18,326 bases of DNA from Thermohalobaculum sp964576075 (GCA_964576075.1 CAZNTX010000075.1:1-18326), one strand, 5' to 3'; counted from the stretch's first letter, positions 7,113 to 14,683 are shown. Program-made: numbers and translations. The notes: generated by a model from the sequence alone, not told the origin.

Positions 7113-9611
7113 TCATTTGCGGGGCTTGGCGCGGCGGGTGGGGGCGGCGGCGGCGGGGTCGTCGGGCCAGGGATGGCGGGGGTAGCGGGCCCGCATCTCC
7201 CGGGCGACCTCCGCCCAGGCGCCGGTCCAGAAGCCCGGCAGGTCCCGGGTGATCTGCACCGGCCGGCCTGCGGGCGAGAGCAGCTCCAGGACGAGGGGCA
7301 CCGGCGGGTCCCCGGTCGTCGGGTGCTCCGTGGTGCCGAACAGCTCCTGCACGCGCACGGAGAGGGTGGGCTCGGCGCGGGCGTAGTCGATGGCGATGCG
7401 GCTGCCGAGCGGGGTCTCGATCCGCTCGGGCGCGGCGCGGTCCACCTCCTGTGCGAGCTCCCATCCGAGATCGGCCCGGAGCGCGCCGGCGAGATCGACG
7501 CCCGCGGTCTCCTCGATCCGGGCGAGCCCGGCGAGATGGGGGGCGAGCCAGTCCTCGAGGCGGGCGAGGAGGCCCGTCTCCGACCAGTCGGGCAGGCGGG
7601 CCGCGAGCGGACCCGTGCCGGCCGCCAGCCAGCGCACCCGGGCGAGGAGGCGGCGGGCCGCGTCCGGCCAGGGCAGCGCGTCGAGCCCGCGGGCGCGGAT
7701 GCCCTCGACGAGCGCGGCGCCGAGCGCCTCGGCGGGGGCGTCGGTCCAGATGCGGCTCGCGAGCGCGATGGCGCCCAAGCGCTCCTCCCGGCGTGCGACG
7801 ACCCGGCCCTCGCGCTTCGACCAGCGCGCCTCCGAGACCCAGCCGATGCGCGCGCCCAGCACCTCGCGCAGCTCCGCCTCGGCGATGGGGGCGGCGAGGC
7901 GGATCTCGGCCTCCCGGCCCGCATCCTCGAGCTCGGCGGCGACGAGGAGGCGCGCGCCCGCGAGCGGGTCCTCGGCCCGGAGCCGCGCGCCGCGCCCGCC
8001 GGAGAGGAGATGGCGCGCCGCCTCGCCGGGGCGGCGCAGGCCGATGCGGTCCGGATAGGCATGGGCGAGGAGCCGGCCCGCCGCGGCGCGGGCCCGCGCC
8101 GGATCGGCCCGCGCGCGGGAGAGCCGGCGCGCCTCGGCGCGGATGCGCGCGAGGGCCCCGCGGTCGGTCCCCTCTGGCGCGCGGTCGCCGGCGAGGGCCG
8201 CGAGGCGCGCCCCGAGATCGCTGCCGAGCCCGCGGGGGAAGGGGTCGCGGTCGGCGAGCAGCGCGGCGAGGAGGGCGGCCTCCCCCCCGAGCCCCGCCGC
8301 CTCGCCCCGCACCAGCATCTCGGCGAGGCGCGGATGGGCGGGCAGCTCGGCGAGGCGCCGGCCATGCGGGGTGATCCGGCCCCCGGCGTCGAGCGCGCCG
8401 AGCCCCTCGAGGAGCGCCCGGGCTTCCGCCATCGCGGGAGCGGGCGGCGGGTCGAGGAAGGCCAGATCAGCGGGCTCGGCGCCCCAGGCGGCGAGCTCGA
8501 GGGCGAGGGGCGCGAGGTCGGCCTCCAGGATCTCCGCCGGCGCGGCCTCCGGCAGGGCGCCCTCTTCGGCCCGGCTCCAGAGCCTGTAGCAGAGGCCGGG
8601 GCCGAGGCGCCCGGCGCGGCCGCGGCGCTGCTCGGCCTCGGCGCGGGAGACGGGGACGGTGACGAGCCGACCCATGCCCGTCGCCGGATGCACCCGCTGG
8701 CGCCGGGCGCGCCCGCCGTCGACGACGATGCGCACGCCGGCGACGGTGAGCGAGGTCTCGGCGATGGCGGTCGCGAGGACGACGCGGCGCCGGCCGTCCG
8801 GCTCGGGGAGGAGGGCGGTGCGCTGCGCCTCGGCGGGGAGGGCGCCGTAGAGGGGGCGGAGCGCGACCCCGGGGAGGCGCCCGGCGAGCAGCGCCTCGAC
8901 GCGGCGGATCTCGCCCGCCCCGGGGAGGAAGGCGAGGACGTCGCCGCCGGGCGCATGCGCCGTCTCGGCGAGGGCTCGGACGATCAGATCGGCCATCGCG
9001 CCCTCGAAGGCGCCGCGCGCGCGGGGGGGCGGGCGGTCGAGCCAGCGGGTCTCGACCGGGTGGAGCCGGCCCTCGCTCTCGATCACCGGCGCGCCGCCGA
9101 GGAGGCCGGAGACCGCTGCCGCGTCGAGCGTCGCCGACATCGCGAGCAGGCGCAGCTCGGGGCGGAGCGCGCCCTGCACCTCGAGCGCGAGGGCGAGGCC
9201 GAGATCGCTGTGGATCGAGCGCTCGTGGATTTCGTCGAACAGGATCGCGGCGACGCCGGGGAGCTCCGGATCGCTCTGCAGGAGGCGGGTGAGGACGCCT
9301 TCGGTGACCACCTCGATCCGGGTGTCGCGGCCGATGCGGCTCTCGCCGCGGATGCGGTAACCGACGGCCCCGCCCGGCCGCTCGCCGAGGCTCTCGGCGA
9401 GGCGCTCTGCGGCGGCGCGGGCGGCGATGCGGCGCGGCTCGAGCATCAGGATGCGCCCGCCGCGGACCCACGGCTCGTGGAGGAGCGCGAGGGGCACGCG
9501 GGTCGTCTTGCCCGCGCCGGGAGGGGCGACGAGCACGGCCGCCGTCCCCGCCGCGAGCGCCGCGCGGAGGTCCGGCAGGACGGCGTCGATCGGCAGCGCG
9601 CTCCCCTCCAT
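7113..9611 (-). CDS. hrpB: ATP-dependent helicase HrpB
   Basis: An 832-residue DEAH/RHA-type helicase of normal HrpB length, presumed RNA helicase; its cellular role is poorly defined. Motifs from the N-terminus are Walker A APPGAGKTT (29-37), DEIH (126-129), SAT (159-161), the C-terminal helicase domain with TAIAETSLTV (281-290) and QRRGRAGR (328-335), then the HA2-like region and the HrpB-specific C-terminal domain. The start is ATG 9611 (MEGSALPIDAVLPDL), which aligns with family N-termini; ATG 9623 is possible. The frame stays open to 9890, but that extension is Arg/Pro/Ala low-complexity sequence over the big hairpin and is not coding. No clear ribosome binding site. Confidence 0.93.
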   Translation of the reverse strand: MEGSALPIDAVLPDLRAALAAGTAAVLVAPPGAGKTTRVPLALLHEPWVRGGRILMLEPRRIAARAAAERLAESLGERPGGAVGYRIRGESRIGRDTRIEVVTEGVLTRLLQSDPELPGVAAILFDEIHERSIHSDLGLALALEVQGALRPELRLLAMSATLDAAAVSGLLGGAPVIESEGRLHPVETRWLDRPPPRARGAFEGAMADLIVRALAETAHAPGGDVLAFLPGAGEIRRVEALLAGRLPGVALRPLYGALPAEAQRTALLPEPDGRRRVVLATAIAETSLTVAGVRIVVDGGRARRQRVHPATGMGRLVTVPVSRAEAEQRRGRAGRLGPGLCYRLWSRAEEGALPEAAPAEILEADLAPLALELAAWGAEPADLAFLDPPPAPAMAEARALLEGLGALDAGGRITPHGRRLAELPAHPRLAEMLVRGEAAGLGGEAALLAALLADRDPFPRGLGSDLGARLAALAGDRAPEGTDRGALARIRAEARRLSRARADPARARAAAGRLLAHAYPDRIGLRRPGEAARHLLSGGRGARLRAEDPLAGARLLVAAELEDAGREAEIRLAAPIAEAELREVLGARIGWVSEARWSKREGRVVARREERLGAIALASRIWTDAPAEALGAALVEGIRARGLDALPWPDAARRLLARVRWLAAGTGPLAARLPDWSETGLLARLEDWLAPHLAGLARIEETAGVDLAGALRADLGWELAQEVDRAAPERIETPLGSRIAIDYARAEPTLSVRVQELFGTTEHPTTGDPPVPLVLELLSPAGRPVQITRDLPGFWTGAWAEVAREMRARYPRHPWPDDPAAAAPTRRAKPRK

Positions 9612-9910
9612 GGCCCGACCCATAGCGCGGCACGCGGCGCGGCGCGAGGCCGTCTCGGCCCGCGGGCGCTGGCCGAGACTGGGCGAGCGGGCGGGACTGC
9701 GGCGGGCGCGCCGCCCCGCCGCCGCCCCCACCCGCCCACCCGGCCGGCGGCGGGGCGGCGGGCCCGCCGCAGTCCCGCCGTCCCGCATGGCTCGGTTCGG
9801 GGTCCCTCGCAGGCGCGGCCGCGCCGGAGCCCCGCCCGCGCCGACGCGCCGCGTTGCCTCCGTCCGGCCTTGCGGCGGAGACAGGGGCACACAGCAGTCG
9901 AGGAGGCTCC
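9612..9910. other. divergent hrpB/tenA gap with structured DNA
   Basis: About 300 bases without a credible gene. It holds a 9-bp inverted repeat (GTCTCGGCC 9652-9660, GGCCGAGAC 9671-9679, 10-base loop) and, 10 bases on, the long hairpin described separately. I see no thiamine (THI-box) riboswitch and no convincing promoter for either gene in this very GC-rich stretch. Confidence 0.6.
9690..9779. repeat. long near-perfect inverted repeat (34-bp arms)
   Basis: Arms 9690-9723 and 9746-9779 are complementary at 33 of 34 positions (one mismatch, opposite 9708), with a ~22-base C-rich loop region containing CCACCCGCCCACCC. The arms begin GGCGGGACTGCGGCGGG. As RNA or as a cruciform this would be extremely stable. 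It lies between two divergent gene starts, where an ordinary terminator is not expected. Confidence 0.85.
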
Positions 9911-10603
9911 ATGACCGACGCGCCCGATTACGGCTCCCCGCTCTTCGCCGCGCTCCGCGACGCCGCCGCGGAGCCCTGGGCGGCCTATGTCCGCCATCCC
10001 TTCGTGGCGGGGCTCGGGGACGGGTCGCTGCCGCGGGCGTGCTTCCTGCATTACCTCCGGCAGGACTATGTCTTCCTCGTCCATTTCAGCCGGGCCTGGG
10101 CGCTCGTCGCCGCCAAGAGCGGGCGGCTGGAGGAGATGCGCCCCGCCGCCACGGTGCTCGACGCGCTCATCAACCACGAGATGGCCCTGCATGTGGCGAA
10201 ATGCGCCGAGGCCGGCATCTCCGAGGCCGAGCTCGCGGCGACCGAGGAGGCCCCGGAGAACCTCGCCTACACCCGCTACGTGCTCGAGACCGGCCATGCG
10301 GGGGACGTGCTCGATCTGCTCGTCGCGCTCGCCCCTTGCGTGCTCGGCTATGGGGAGATCGGCCGGCGACTGGCCGCGGAGGCCGCGCCGGGCGGGCCCT
10401 ATGCGGATTGGATCGCGACCTATGGCGGGGCGGAGTATCAGGGCGTGTGCGAGACCATGGGAGGGCTTCTCGAGACCGCGGCCGCCGCGCGCATCGGCCC
10501 CGCGCTCGACGCCTCGCCCCGCGCCGCGGCGCTGCGGGGGATCTTCGCCACCGCGACGCGGCTCGAGGGGGCGTTCTGGGCGATGGGGCTCAGAGGGAGG
10601 TGA
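9911..10603 (+). CDS. tenA: TenA-family aminopyrimidine aminohydrolase (thiaminase II)
   Basis: A 230-residue all-helical TenA protein of normal length. TenA hydrolyses aminomethyl-aminopyrimidine breakdown products of thiamine (and thiamine itself, slowly) to HMP for reuse in thiamine synthesis, in the cytoplasm. Expected active-site residues are visible: YLRQDY with Asp52, Tyr120 in AYTRYVL, the nucleophile Cys143 in APCVLGYGEIG, and Glu219 in LEGAFWAMG. The Cys makes it the TenA_C type. AGGAGG at 9901-9906 fixes the start. No other thiamine gene is nearby and no THI-box is visible, so its regulation is unclear. Stop codons of this gene and the next are 6 bases apart, convergent. Confidence 0.92.
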   Translation: MTDAPDYGSPLFAALRDAAAEPWAAYVRHPFVAGLGDGSLPRACFLHYLRQDYVFLVHFSRAWALVAAKSGRLEEMRPAATVLDALINHEMALHVAKCAEAGISEAELAATEEAPENLAYTRYVLETGHAGDVLDLLVALAPCVLGYGEIGRRLAAEAAPGGPYADWIATYGGAEYQGVCETMGGLLETAAAARIGPALDASPRAAALRGIFATATRLEGAFWAMGLRGR

Positions 10604-10616
10604 GCCGCCTCACCTC
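10597..10616. terminator. hairpin holding both convergent stop codons
   Basis: Perfect 8-bp stem GAGGTGAG (10597-10604) and CTCACCTC (10609-10616) with a 4-base loop. The tenA stop (10601-10603) is in one arm and the DUF3108 gene stop (10610-10612) in the other. No T-run follows, so use as a bidirectional terminator is a guess. Confidence 0.4.
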
Positions 10617-11365
10617 TCCGGCCTGAGCGCCAGGACCGCCGTACCGAAGGGCGTCTCGGCCACGGCCCGCGCGAAGCGGTGGCCGCCGTCCGCCCGGCGG
10701 ACATAGTCCACGGCGAAGTCGAAGGGCGGCTTCTCCAGCATCTTCGGCTTGAAGCCCGCCACCCGGCGCAGTTCGGCCTTGCAGCGCACCCCCTCCGCGA
10801 TCGGCCGGTCCGGGGCCATCTGCGCCGCATGCCGCCGCCGGCCGTCGAAGACCTCGACGCGACGGAGGCACGGCTCCGCGCCGGGCGGGGCCGCGAGGGC
10901 GGCGAGGATGGCGGAGAGCGGATCGAGGGTGCCGGCCTGCGTCCCGGCCTCGATCGACCAGGGCTTCGGCTCGAAGGGGGGCCGCGCCGACACCTCGGGC
11001 GCCCCGCCCGCGCCGTAGCGGATCTCCACCTCGCGCCGCTTCTTCCCGCGGGCATCCGCGGCGTAGCGCAGAGGGCGCCAGCCGGCGGGGCCGATCTCCC
11101 CCTCAGCGCTCAGATCGAGGGCGAAGGCGAAGAAGCGGCGCACGACGCCTTGGGTCTCGAAGCTGAGCCGGCCGGCATATCGCCCCGGCGCGCGCTCGAG
11201 GCTGACGGCGAACGCCCCGATCCTGAGCCCGCCGACATGGAAATCGTAGATGTCGGGCGCGGCGGCCGGCCGCGTCGCCGCCGCGGCGGGACCGGCCTCC
11301 GCCGCCCCCGTCCAAAGCGCGAGACCCGCCCCCGCGAGCCAGACCGCAAGCCGTCGCCCGCCCAT
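10610..11365 (-). CDS. DUF3108-family periplasmic protein
   Basis: A 251-residue exported protein. MGGRRLAVWLAGAGLALW forms a signal sequence with likely cleavage after AEA (~residue 24), followed by an Ala/Pro-rich spacer and a beta-rich domain. The order YDFHVGGLRIG, then LDPLSAILAA, VEVFDGRRRH, a Cys (VRCKAEL) and the final RFARAVAETPFGTAVLALR fits the DUF3108 family of Gram-negative periplasmic proteins, whose function is not established. Two cysteines (in EPCLRR and VRCKAE) could pair in the periplasm. GAGAGG stands ~6 bases before the ATG. It is divergent from meaB with a 90-base gap. Confidence 0.8.
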   Translation of the reverse strand: MGGRRLAVWLAGAGLALWTGAAEAGPAAAATRPAAAPDIYDFHVGGLRIGAFAVSLERAPGRYAGRLSFETQGVVRRFFAFALDLSAEGEIGPAGWRPLRYAADARGKKRREVEIRYGAGGAPEVSARPPFEPKPWSIEAGTQAGTLDPLSAILAALAAPPGAEPCLRRVEVFDGRRRHAAQMAPDRPIAEGVRCKAELRRVAGFKPKMLEKPPFDFAVDYVRRADGGHRFARAVAETPFGTAVLALRPER

Positions 11366-11380
11366 GCGCGCCTCTCCGCA

Positions 11381-11409
11381 TTGCCACCGACCTGGCAGAG
11401 GACTTAGAC
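11381..11409 (+). promoter_or_regulatory. predicted meaB promoter
   Basis: TTGCCA (5 of 6 to the -35 consensus), a 17-bp spacer and TTAGAC (or TAGACC, shifted by one). A start near 11416 leaves a leader of about 40 bases. A small inverted repeat, TGCCA/TGGCA (11382-11397), overlaps the -35 region. Confidence 0.4.
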
Positions 11410-11455
11410 CGGTTCCGGCCGCGGCACAGGCCCCGGCGAGCGGACGGGAGGGAGC

Positions 11456-12493
11456 ATGGCCGAGCCGCGCGGGAGCGAGGAGATCGAGGCCGAGGCGGCG
11501 CGGCTCGCCGCGGCCCTCGGGCGGGGCGACCGGCGCGCCCTCGCCCGCGGCATCACCCGCATCGAATCGACCCGGAGCCAGGACCGCCGCCTCGCCCGCG
11601 CCCTCGTCGCGGCGCTCGGCCCCGAAGCCGGGGGGGCGCTCAGGATCGGGATCACCGGCACGCCCGGGGTGGGCAAGTCGAGCTTCATCGAGCGGTTCGG
11701 GCTGATGCTGATCGAGGCGGGCAAGCGCGTCGCGGTGTTGGCGGTCGATCCGTCCTCGGCGCGCTCTGGCGGCTCGATCCTCGGGGACAAGACGCGGATG
11801 GAGCGGCTCTCGCGGGCGCCGGAGGCCTTCATCCGGCCCTCGCCCGCGGGCCGCGCCCTCGGCGGCGTCGCCCGGCGCACGCGCGAGACGATCCGCCTCG
11901 TCGAGGCCGCGGGCTTCGACGTGGTGATCGTGGAGACCGTCGGCGTCGGGCAGTCGGAGACGCTGGTGGCGGAGATGACCGATCTCTTCCTCCTGCTGAT
12001 CGCGCCCGGCGGGGGGGACGATCTCCAAGGGGTCAAGCGCGGGATCATGGAGATGGCCGATCTCGTGGTGGTCAACAAGGCCGACGGCGCGCTCGAGCCG
12101 ATCGCGCAGGCGACGCGGGCGGACTATGCCGGCGCGCTCGGGCTTCTGCGCAAGCGCAAGGGCGATCCCGAGGGCATTCCCGCCGCGATGACGGCCTCCG
12201 CCGCGACCGGCGCGGGGCTCGAGGAGATCTGGCAGCGCCTTTCCGATCTCGACGCCTGGCGCGCGGAGACCGGCTGGCGCGCCGAGCGCCGCCGCGCGCA
12301 GGCGGTGGCGGCGTTCGACCGGGCCTTCGGCGAGGGGCTGATCCAGGCGGCGGAGGAGGACCCCCGGCTCGGCACCGCGCTCGCCCGGGCCCGCATTCGG
12401 GTCGGCGCCGGGGAGGCGCTGCCCGAGGATGCGGCGGATGCCTGCCTCGCGCAATTTCTCTCCGGCCGCGGGGGTGCCTCGGAAACATCGTGA
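11456..12493 (+). CDS. meaB: MeaB/ArgK-family GTPase chaperone of B12-dependent acyl-CoA mutase
   Basis: A 345-residue G3E-type GTPase. MeaB protects methylmalonyl-CoA mutase (and likely ethylmalonyl-CoA mutase) from inactivation and gates adenosylcobalamin loading. Motifs are the P-loop GTPGVGKSS (68-76), VDPSSARSGGSILGDKTRM (97-115) for Mg/switch I, ETVGVGQSE (160-168) for switch II/III, and NKAD (207-210) for guanine specificity; a C-terminal helical dimerisation region follows. Length is typical. GGGAGGGAGC precedes the ATG. No mutase subunit is in the window, but mcd is, and both act in C5/C4 acyl-CoA conversion. ArgK is an older name; a kinase role is not supported. Confidence 0.94.
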   Translation: MAEPRGSEEIEAEAARLAAALGRGDRRALARGITRIESTRSQDRRLARALVAALGPEAGGALRIGITGTPGVGKSSFIERFGLMLIEAGKRVAVLAVDPSSARSGGSILGDKTRMERLSRAPEAFIRPSPAGRALGGVARRTRETIRLVEAAGFDVVIVETVGVGQSETLVAEMTDLFLLLIAPGGGDDLQGVKRGIMEMADLVVVNKADGALEPIAQATRADYAGALGLLRKRKGDPEGIPAAMTASAATGAGLEEIWQRLSDLDAWRAETGWRAERRRAQAVAAFDRAFGEGLIQAAEEDPRLGTALARARIRVGAGEALPEDAADACLAQFLSGRGGASETS

Positions 12494-12508
12494 CCGGCGG
12501 CAAGATGT

Positions 12509-12526
12509 GTGTCACACTTCTGTCAT
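12509..12526 (+). promoter_or_regulatory. putative Pho box
   Basis: GTGTCAC (12509-12515), four bases, CTGTCAT (12520-12526): two 7-bp direct repeats at exact 11-bp period. The second is a perfect Pho-box unit and the first matches 5 of 7. It lies 33 bases before the start of an exported hypothetical protein, where PhoB would replace a -35 element. No clear -10 box is visible. Confidence 0.4.
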
Positions 12527-12559
12527 AGAACGGAGGTGCACGGATCGGGAGCGCTGCGG

Positions 12560-13066
12560 ATGAGGCGACTGAGACAGGCGGTGACGGGGATCTTGATCGG
12601 CGGGCTGTTCGCGCTCGGCGGGGACTGGCCGGGGGCGGTCGTGGGCGCGGAGGAGCGCGCCGGATACGCCGCCGCCTGCAACACCTACGACAACCGCGCC
12701 CGCTTCCGCCCGCGCACCCCGCCGGTCGAGTTCGTCGTGATGATGGCCGAGGGCTGCCGCGCCGCGCTTCTCTCGCTCGAGACGGGCAGCCCGCTCGAGC
12801 GGCGCCGGGCGGCGGCCTATCTCGCGCGGCTCGAGGCGTTCCGCGACGTGGTGGTGCAGATCGCGCTCGACCGGACCTACGGGGCGGGGGCCGATCCGTT
12901 TTCCCGGCCGAAGGAGGCGGGCGCGCGGATCCGCCCGCTCGGCGCGGTGTCGGAGACCGGCGAGTTCCTGATCGCGCATCGCATGGGGCTTCTGGCCGCC
13001 TTCCGCTCCTGGGCCTCCGAGGCCGGGGAGCCGGCTTTCGCGCAAGGCTCCGTGCCGAAGGGCTGA
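12560..13066 (+). CDS. exported hypothetical protein
   Basis: A 168-residue protein with an N-terminal signal sequence (MRRLRQAVTGILIGGLFALGG; cleavage perhaps after VGA at ~30). The mature part is mainly helical with two cysteines, Cys40 (YAAACNTYDN) and Cys66 (MMAEGCRAAL), which could form a disulphide. No family recognised. ATG 12560 was chosen because it begins the signal sequence; the ribosome binding site is weak (CGGGA). It follows meaB by 66 bases on the same strand, but a Pho-box-like repeat in the gap suggests separate control. Confidence 0.7.
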   Translation: MRRLRQAVTGILIGGLFALGGDWPGAVVGAEERAGYAAACNTYDNRARFRPRTPPVEFVVMMAEGCRAALLSLETGSPLERRRAAAYLARLEAFRDVVVQIALDRTYGAGADPFSRPKEAGARIRPLGAVSETGEFLIAHRMGLLAAFRSWASEAGEPAFAQGSVPKG

Positions 13067-13109
13067 GGCCGCGCCGGCCGCGAGCGCCGGGAGCGAGCCC
13101 CCGGGGGGC

Positions 13110-13138
13110 TTGCGCCGGCGCCGCGCCTCGCGTAGATC
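13110..13138 (+). promoter_or_regulatory. predicted promoter of tRNA-Trp and the secE operon
   Basis: TTGCGC, a 17-bp spacer and TAGATC, with a predicted start near 13145, seven bases before the mature tRNA 5' end. Distance and GC-rich discriminator (GCGGG) are typical for stable-RNA promoters. It probably also drives secE and beyond. Confidence 0.45.
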
Positions 13139-13151
13139 GCGGGTTGGCCGG

Positions 13152-13227
13152 AGGGGTATAGCTCAGTTGGTAGAGCATCGGTCTCCAAAACCGAGGGTCG
13201 GGGGTTCGAGTCCCTCTGCCCCTGCCA
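13152..13227 (+). tRNA. tRNA-Trp (CCA anticodon)
   Basis: A 76-base cloverleaf. Acceptor AGGGGTA pairs with TGCCCCT (one G-T pair); D-arm GCTC..GAGC with AGTTGGTA; anticodon stem TCGGT/ACCGA around CTCCAAA with anticodon CCA at 13185-13187; T-arm with GTTCGAG; discriminator G and an encoded CCA end. The anticodon reads UGG. tRNA-Trp directly before secE is the usual arrangement in proteobacteria. Confidence 0.97.
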
Positions 13228-13273
13228 GGCCCCGCGGCGCTCTGCGCCACGATCTCGCCGAGAGGAGCCGGAG

Positions 13274-13459
13274 ATGATCAACCCCGCCCAGTTCGTCGCC
13301 CAGGTCCGCACCGAGGCCTCGAAGGTCGTGTGGCCCTCGCGCAAGGAAGCGGGGATGACGACGATCATGGTCTTCGTGATGACCATCCTCGTCGCGATCT
13401 TCTTCTTCATCGTGGACCAGATCCTCTCGCTCGCGATCGACTTCCTGCTCTCGCTCTGA
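13274..13459 (+). CDS. secE: preprotein translocase subunit SecE
   Basis: A 61-residue inner-membrane protein, the small clamp subunit of the SecYEG channel. It is the minimal single-span form: an amphipathic N-terminal helix with the conserved VVWPSRKE (18-25) and one membrane helix (~28-50). E. coli SecE has two extra spans; the short form is normal in alphaproteobacteria. AGAGGAGCCGGAG provides the ribosome binding site. It lies 46 bases after tRNA-Trp and is probably cotranscribed with it. Confidence 0.96.
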   Translation: MINPAQFVAQVRTEASKVVWPSRKEAGMTTIMVFVMTILVAIFFFIVDQILSLAIDFLLSL

Positions 13460-13475
13460 GGGGGAGATTCGGGGG

Positions 13476-13504
13476 TTGCGCCGCAGCGCGGCCGCGGATA
13501 GAGA
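13476..13504 (+). promoter_or_regulatory. possible internal promoter before nusG
   Basis: TTGCGC, 17 bp, TAGAGA: the same layout as the tRNA-Trp promoter. It falls in the 168-base secE-nusG gap, which is longer than expected within an operon. Confidence 0.3.
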
Positions 13505-13529
13505 ACAGGCTTCCGATCCAGAGCGATCT

Positions 13530-13562
13530 CGGCGCGCCACGGGCTCTCCCTGCGGCGCGCCG
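13530..13562 (+). repeat. 9-bp inverted repeat in the secE-nusG gap
   Basis: CGGCGCGCC (13530-13538) and GGCGCGCCG (13554-13562) with a 15-base loop. Each arm contains GGCGCGCC, itself a palindrome, which occurs twice more in the nusG-rplK gap (14187-14194 and 14229-14236). It could be an mRNA hairpin affecting nusG expression or an RNase processing site. Confidence 0.5.
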
Positions 13563-13627
13563 GGTCGTGTTCGACGGGCCGCGCCGGGCGGGAACGAGGC
13601 CCGGGACGAGTTGAGGTGACGGGACCG

Positions 13628-14161
13628 ATGGCGAAGCGCTGGTATGCGGTGCATGTGCTCTCGAATTTCGAGAAGAAGGTCGCCGAGGCGATCCGCGAGG
13701 CCGTGGAGCAGCACGGCCTGCAGGAGGAGATCGACGAGGTGCTCGTGCCCACCGAGGAGGTGACCGAGGTGCGCCGCGGGCAGAAGGTGCAGGCGGAGAA
13801 GCGCTTCATGCCGGGCTACGTGCTCGTCAAGATGGACATGACGGACCGCGCCTATCACCTGATCAACGACATCCAGCGCGTCACCGGCTTCCTCGGGCCG
13901 CAGGGCAAGCCGACGCCGCTGCGCGAGCGTGAGGTGGCGCGCATCCTCAACCAGGTCGAGGAGGGGCTCGAGCGCCCGCGCCCCGCGATCACCTTCGAGA
14001 TCGGCGAGACGGTCTCGGTCACCGACGGGCCCTTCGAGGGCTTCACCGGGATGGTGGAGGATGTCGACGAGGAGGCCGCGCGCCTCAAGGTGTCGGTGAC
14101 GATCTTCGGCCGGGCGACCCCGGTCGAGCTCGAATACGCCCAGGTCAGCAAGGCGGCCTGA
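13628..14161 (+). CDS. nusG: transcription termination/antitermination factor NusG
   Basis: A 177-residue NusG. The N-terminal NGN domain (KRWYAVHVLSNFEKKV, with FMPGYVLVKMDMT in its core) binds RNA polymerase and promotes processive elongation; the C-terminal KOW domain (VSVTDGPFEGFTGMVEDVDEE) contacts Rho or ribosomal protein S10. Length is standard. ATG 13628 was chosen over an in-frame GTG four codons upstream because it begins the conserved MAKRWYAVH and has GAGGTGACGGGA before it. Its place between secE and rplK is universal in this operon. Confidence 0.97.
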   Translation: MAKRWYAVHVLSNFEKKVAEAIREAVEQHGLQEEIDEVLVPTEEVTEVRRGQKVQAEKRFMPGYVLVKMDMTDRAYHLINDIQRVTGFLGPQGKPTPLREREVARILNQVEEGLERPRPAITFEIGETVSVTDGPFEGFTGMVEDVDEEAARLKVSVTIFGRATPVELEYAQVSKAA

Positions 14162-14257
14162 GGCGGCAGAGGTGGGAGGCGAGGGCGGCGCGCCGTCCGG
14201 ACCGGACCACCCCACGGCAGCGGCTCGGGGCGCGCCCCGGCCTGATGGAGTGAGACG

Positions 14258-14683
14258 ATGGCGAAGAAAGTGATCGGCCACCTGAAGCTTCAGGTCCCGG
14301 CCGGCAAGGCGAACCCCTCGCCCCCGATCGGCCCCGCGCTCGGCCAGCGGGGCATCAACATCATGGAATTCTGCAAGGCCTTCAACGCGAAGAGCCAGGA
14401 GATGGAGCCGGGCGCCCCGTGCCCGACGATCATCACCTACTACGCGGACAAGTCCTTCACCTTCGAGATCAAGACGCCGCCGGCGAGCTACTATCTCAAG
14501 AAGGCGGCGAAGCTGAAATCCGGAGCGAAGACCCCGGGGCGCGAGACGGTGGCCACGGTCACCCGCAAGCAGATCGAGGAGATCGCCGAGGCGAAGATGA
14601 AGGACCTCAACGCCACCACGATCGAGGCGGCGATGAAGATCATCCTCGGGAGCGCGCGCTCCATGGGCATCGAGGTGAAGTGA
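14258..14683 (+). CDS. rplK: 50S ribosomal protein L11
   Basis: A 141-residue L11 that binds the GTPase-associated centre of 23S rRNA and helps factor-dependent GTP hydrolysis and the stringent response. The N-terminal domain has the proline-rich VPAGKANPSPPIGPALGQRG and IMEFCKAFNA; the C-terminal rRNA-binding domain ends ILGSARSMGIEVK. Length is typical. GGAG stands ~9 bases before the ATG. The 96-base gap after nusG contains a perfect CGGGGCGCGCCCCG palindrome (14226-14239). Its stop overlaps the rplA start. Confidence 0.98.
   Translation: MAKKVIGHLKLQVPAGKANPSPPIGPALGQRGINIMEFCKAFNAKSQEMEPGAPCPTIITYYADKSFTFEIKTPPASYYLKKAAKLKSGAKTPGRETVATVTRKQIEEIAEAKMKDLNATTIEAAMKIILGSARSMGIEVK

Noticed and set aside
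9612..9890. N-terminal extension of hrpB
   Set aside because: Frame is open but encodes Arg/Pro/Ala low complexity over the long hairpin; family N-termini align with ATG 9611.
9780..9910. TPP (THI-box) riboswitch before tenA
   Set aside because: The conserved CTGAGA-type core and partner motif are not present.
7173..9914. 913-codon plus-strand open frame opposite hrpB
   Set aside because: Codon-phase shadow of hrpB with low-complexity product; hrpB carries all helicase motifs.
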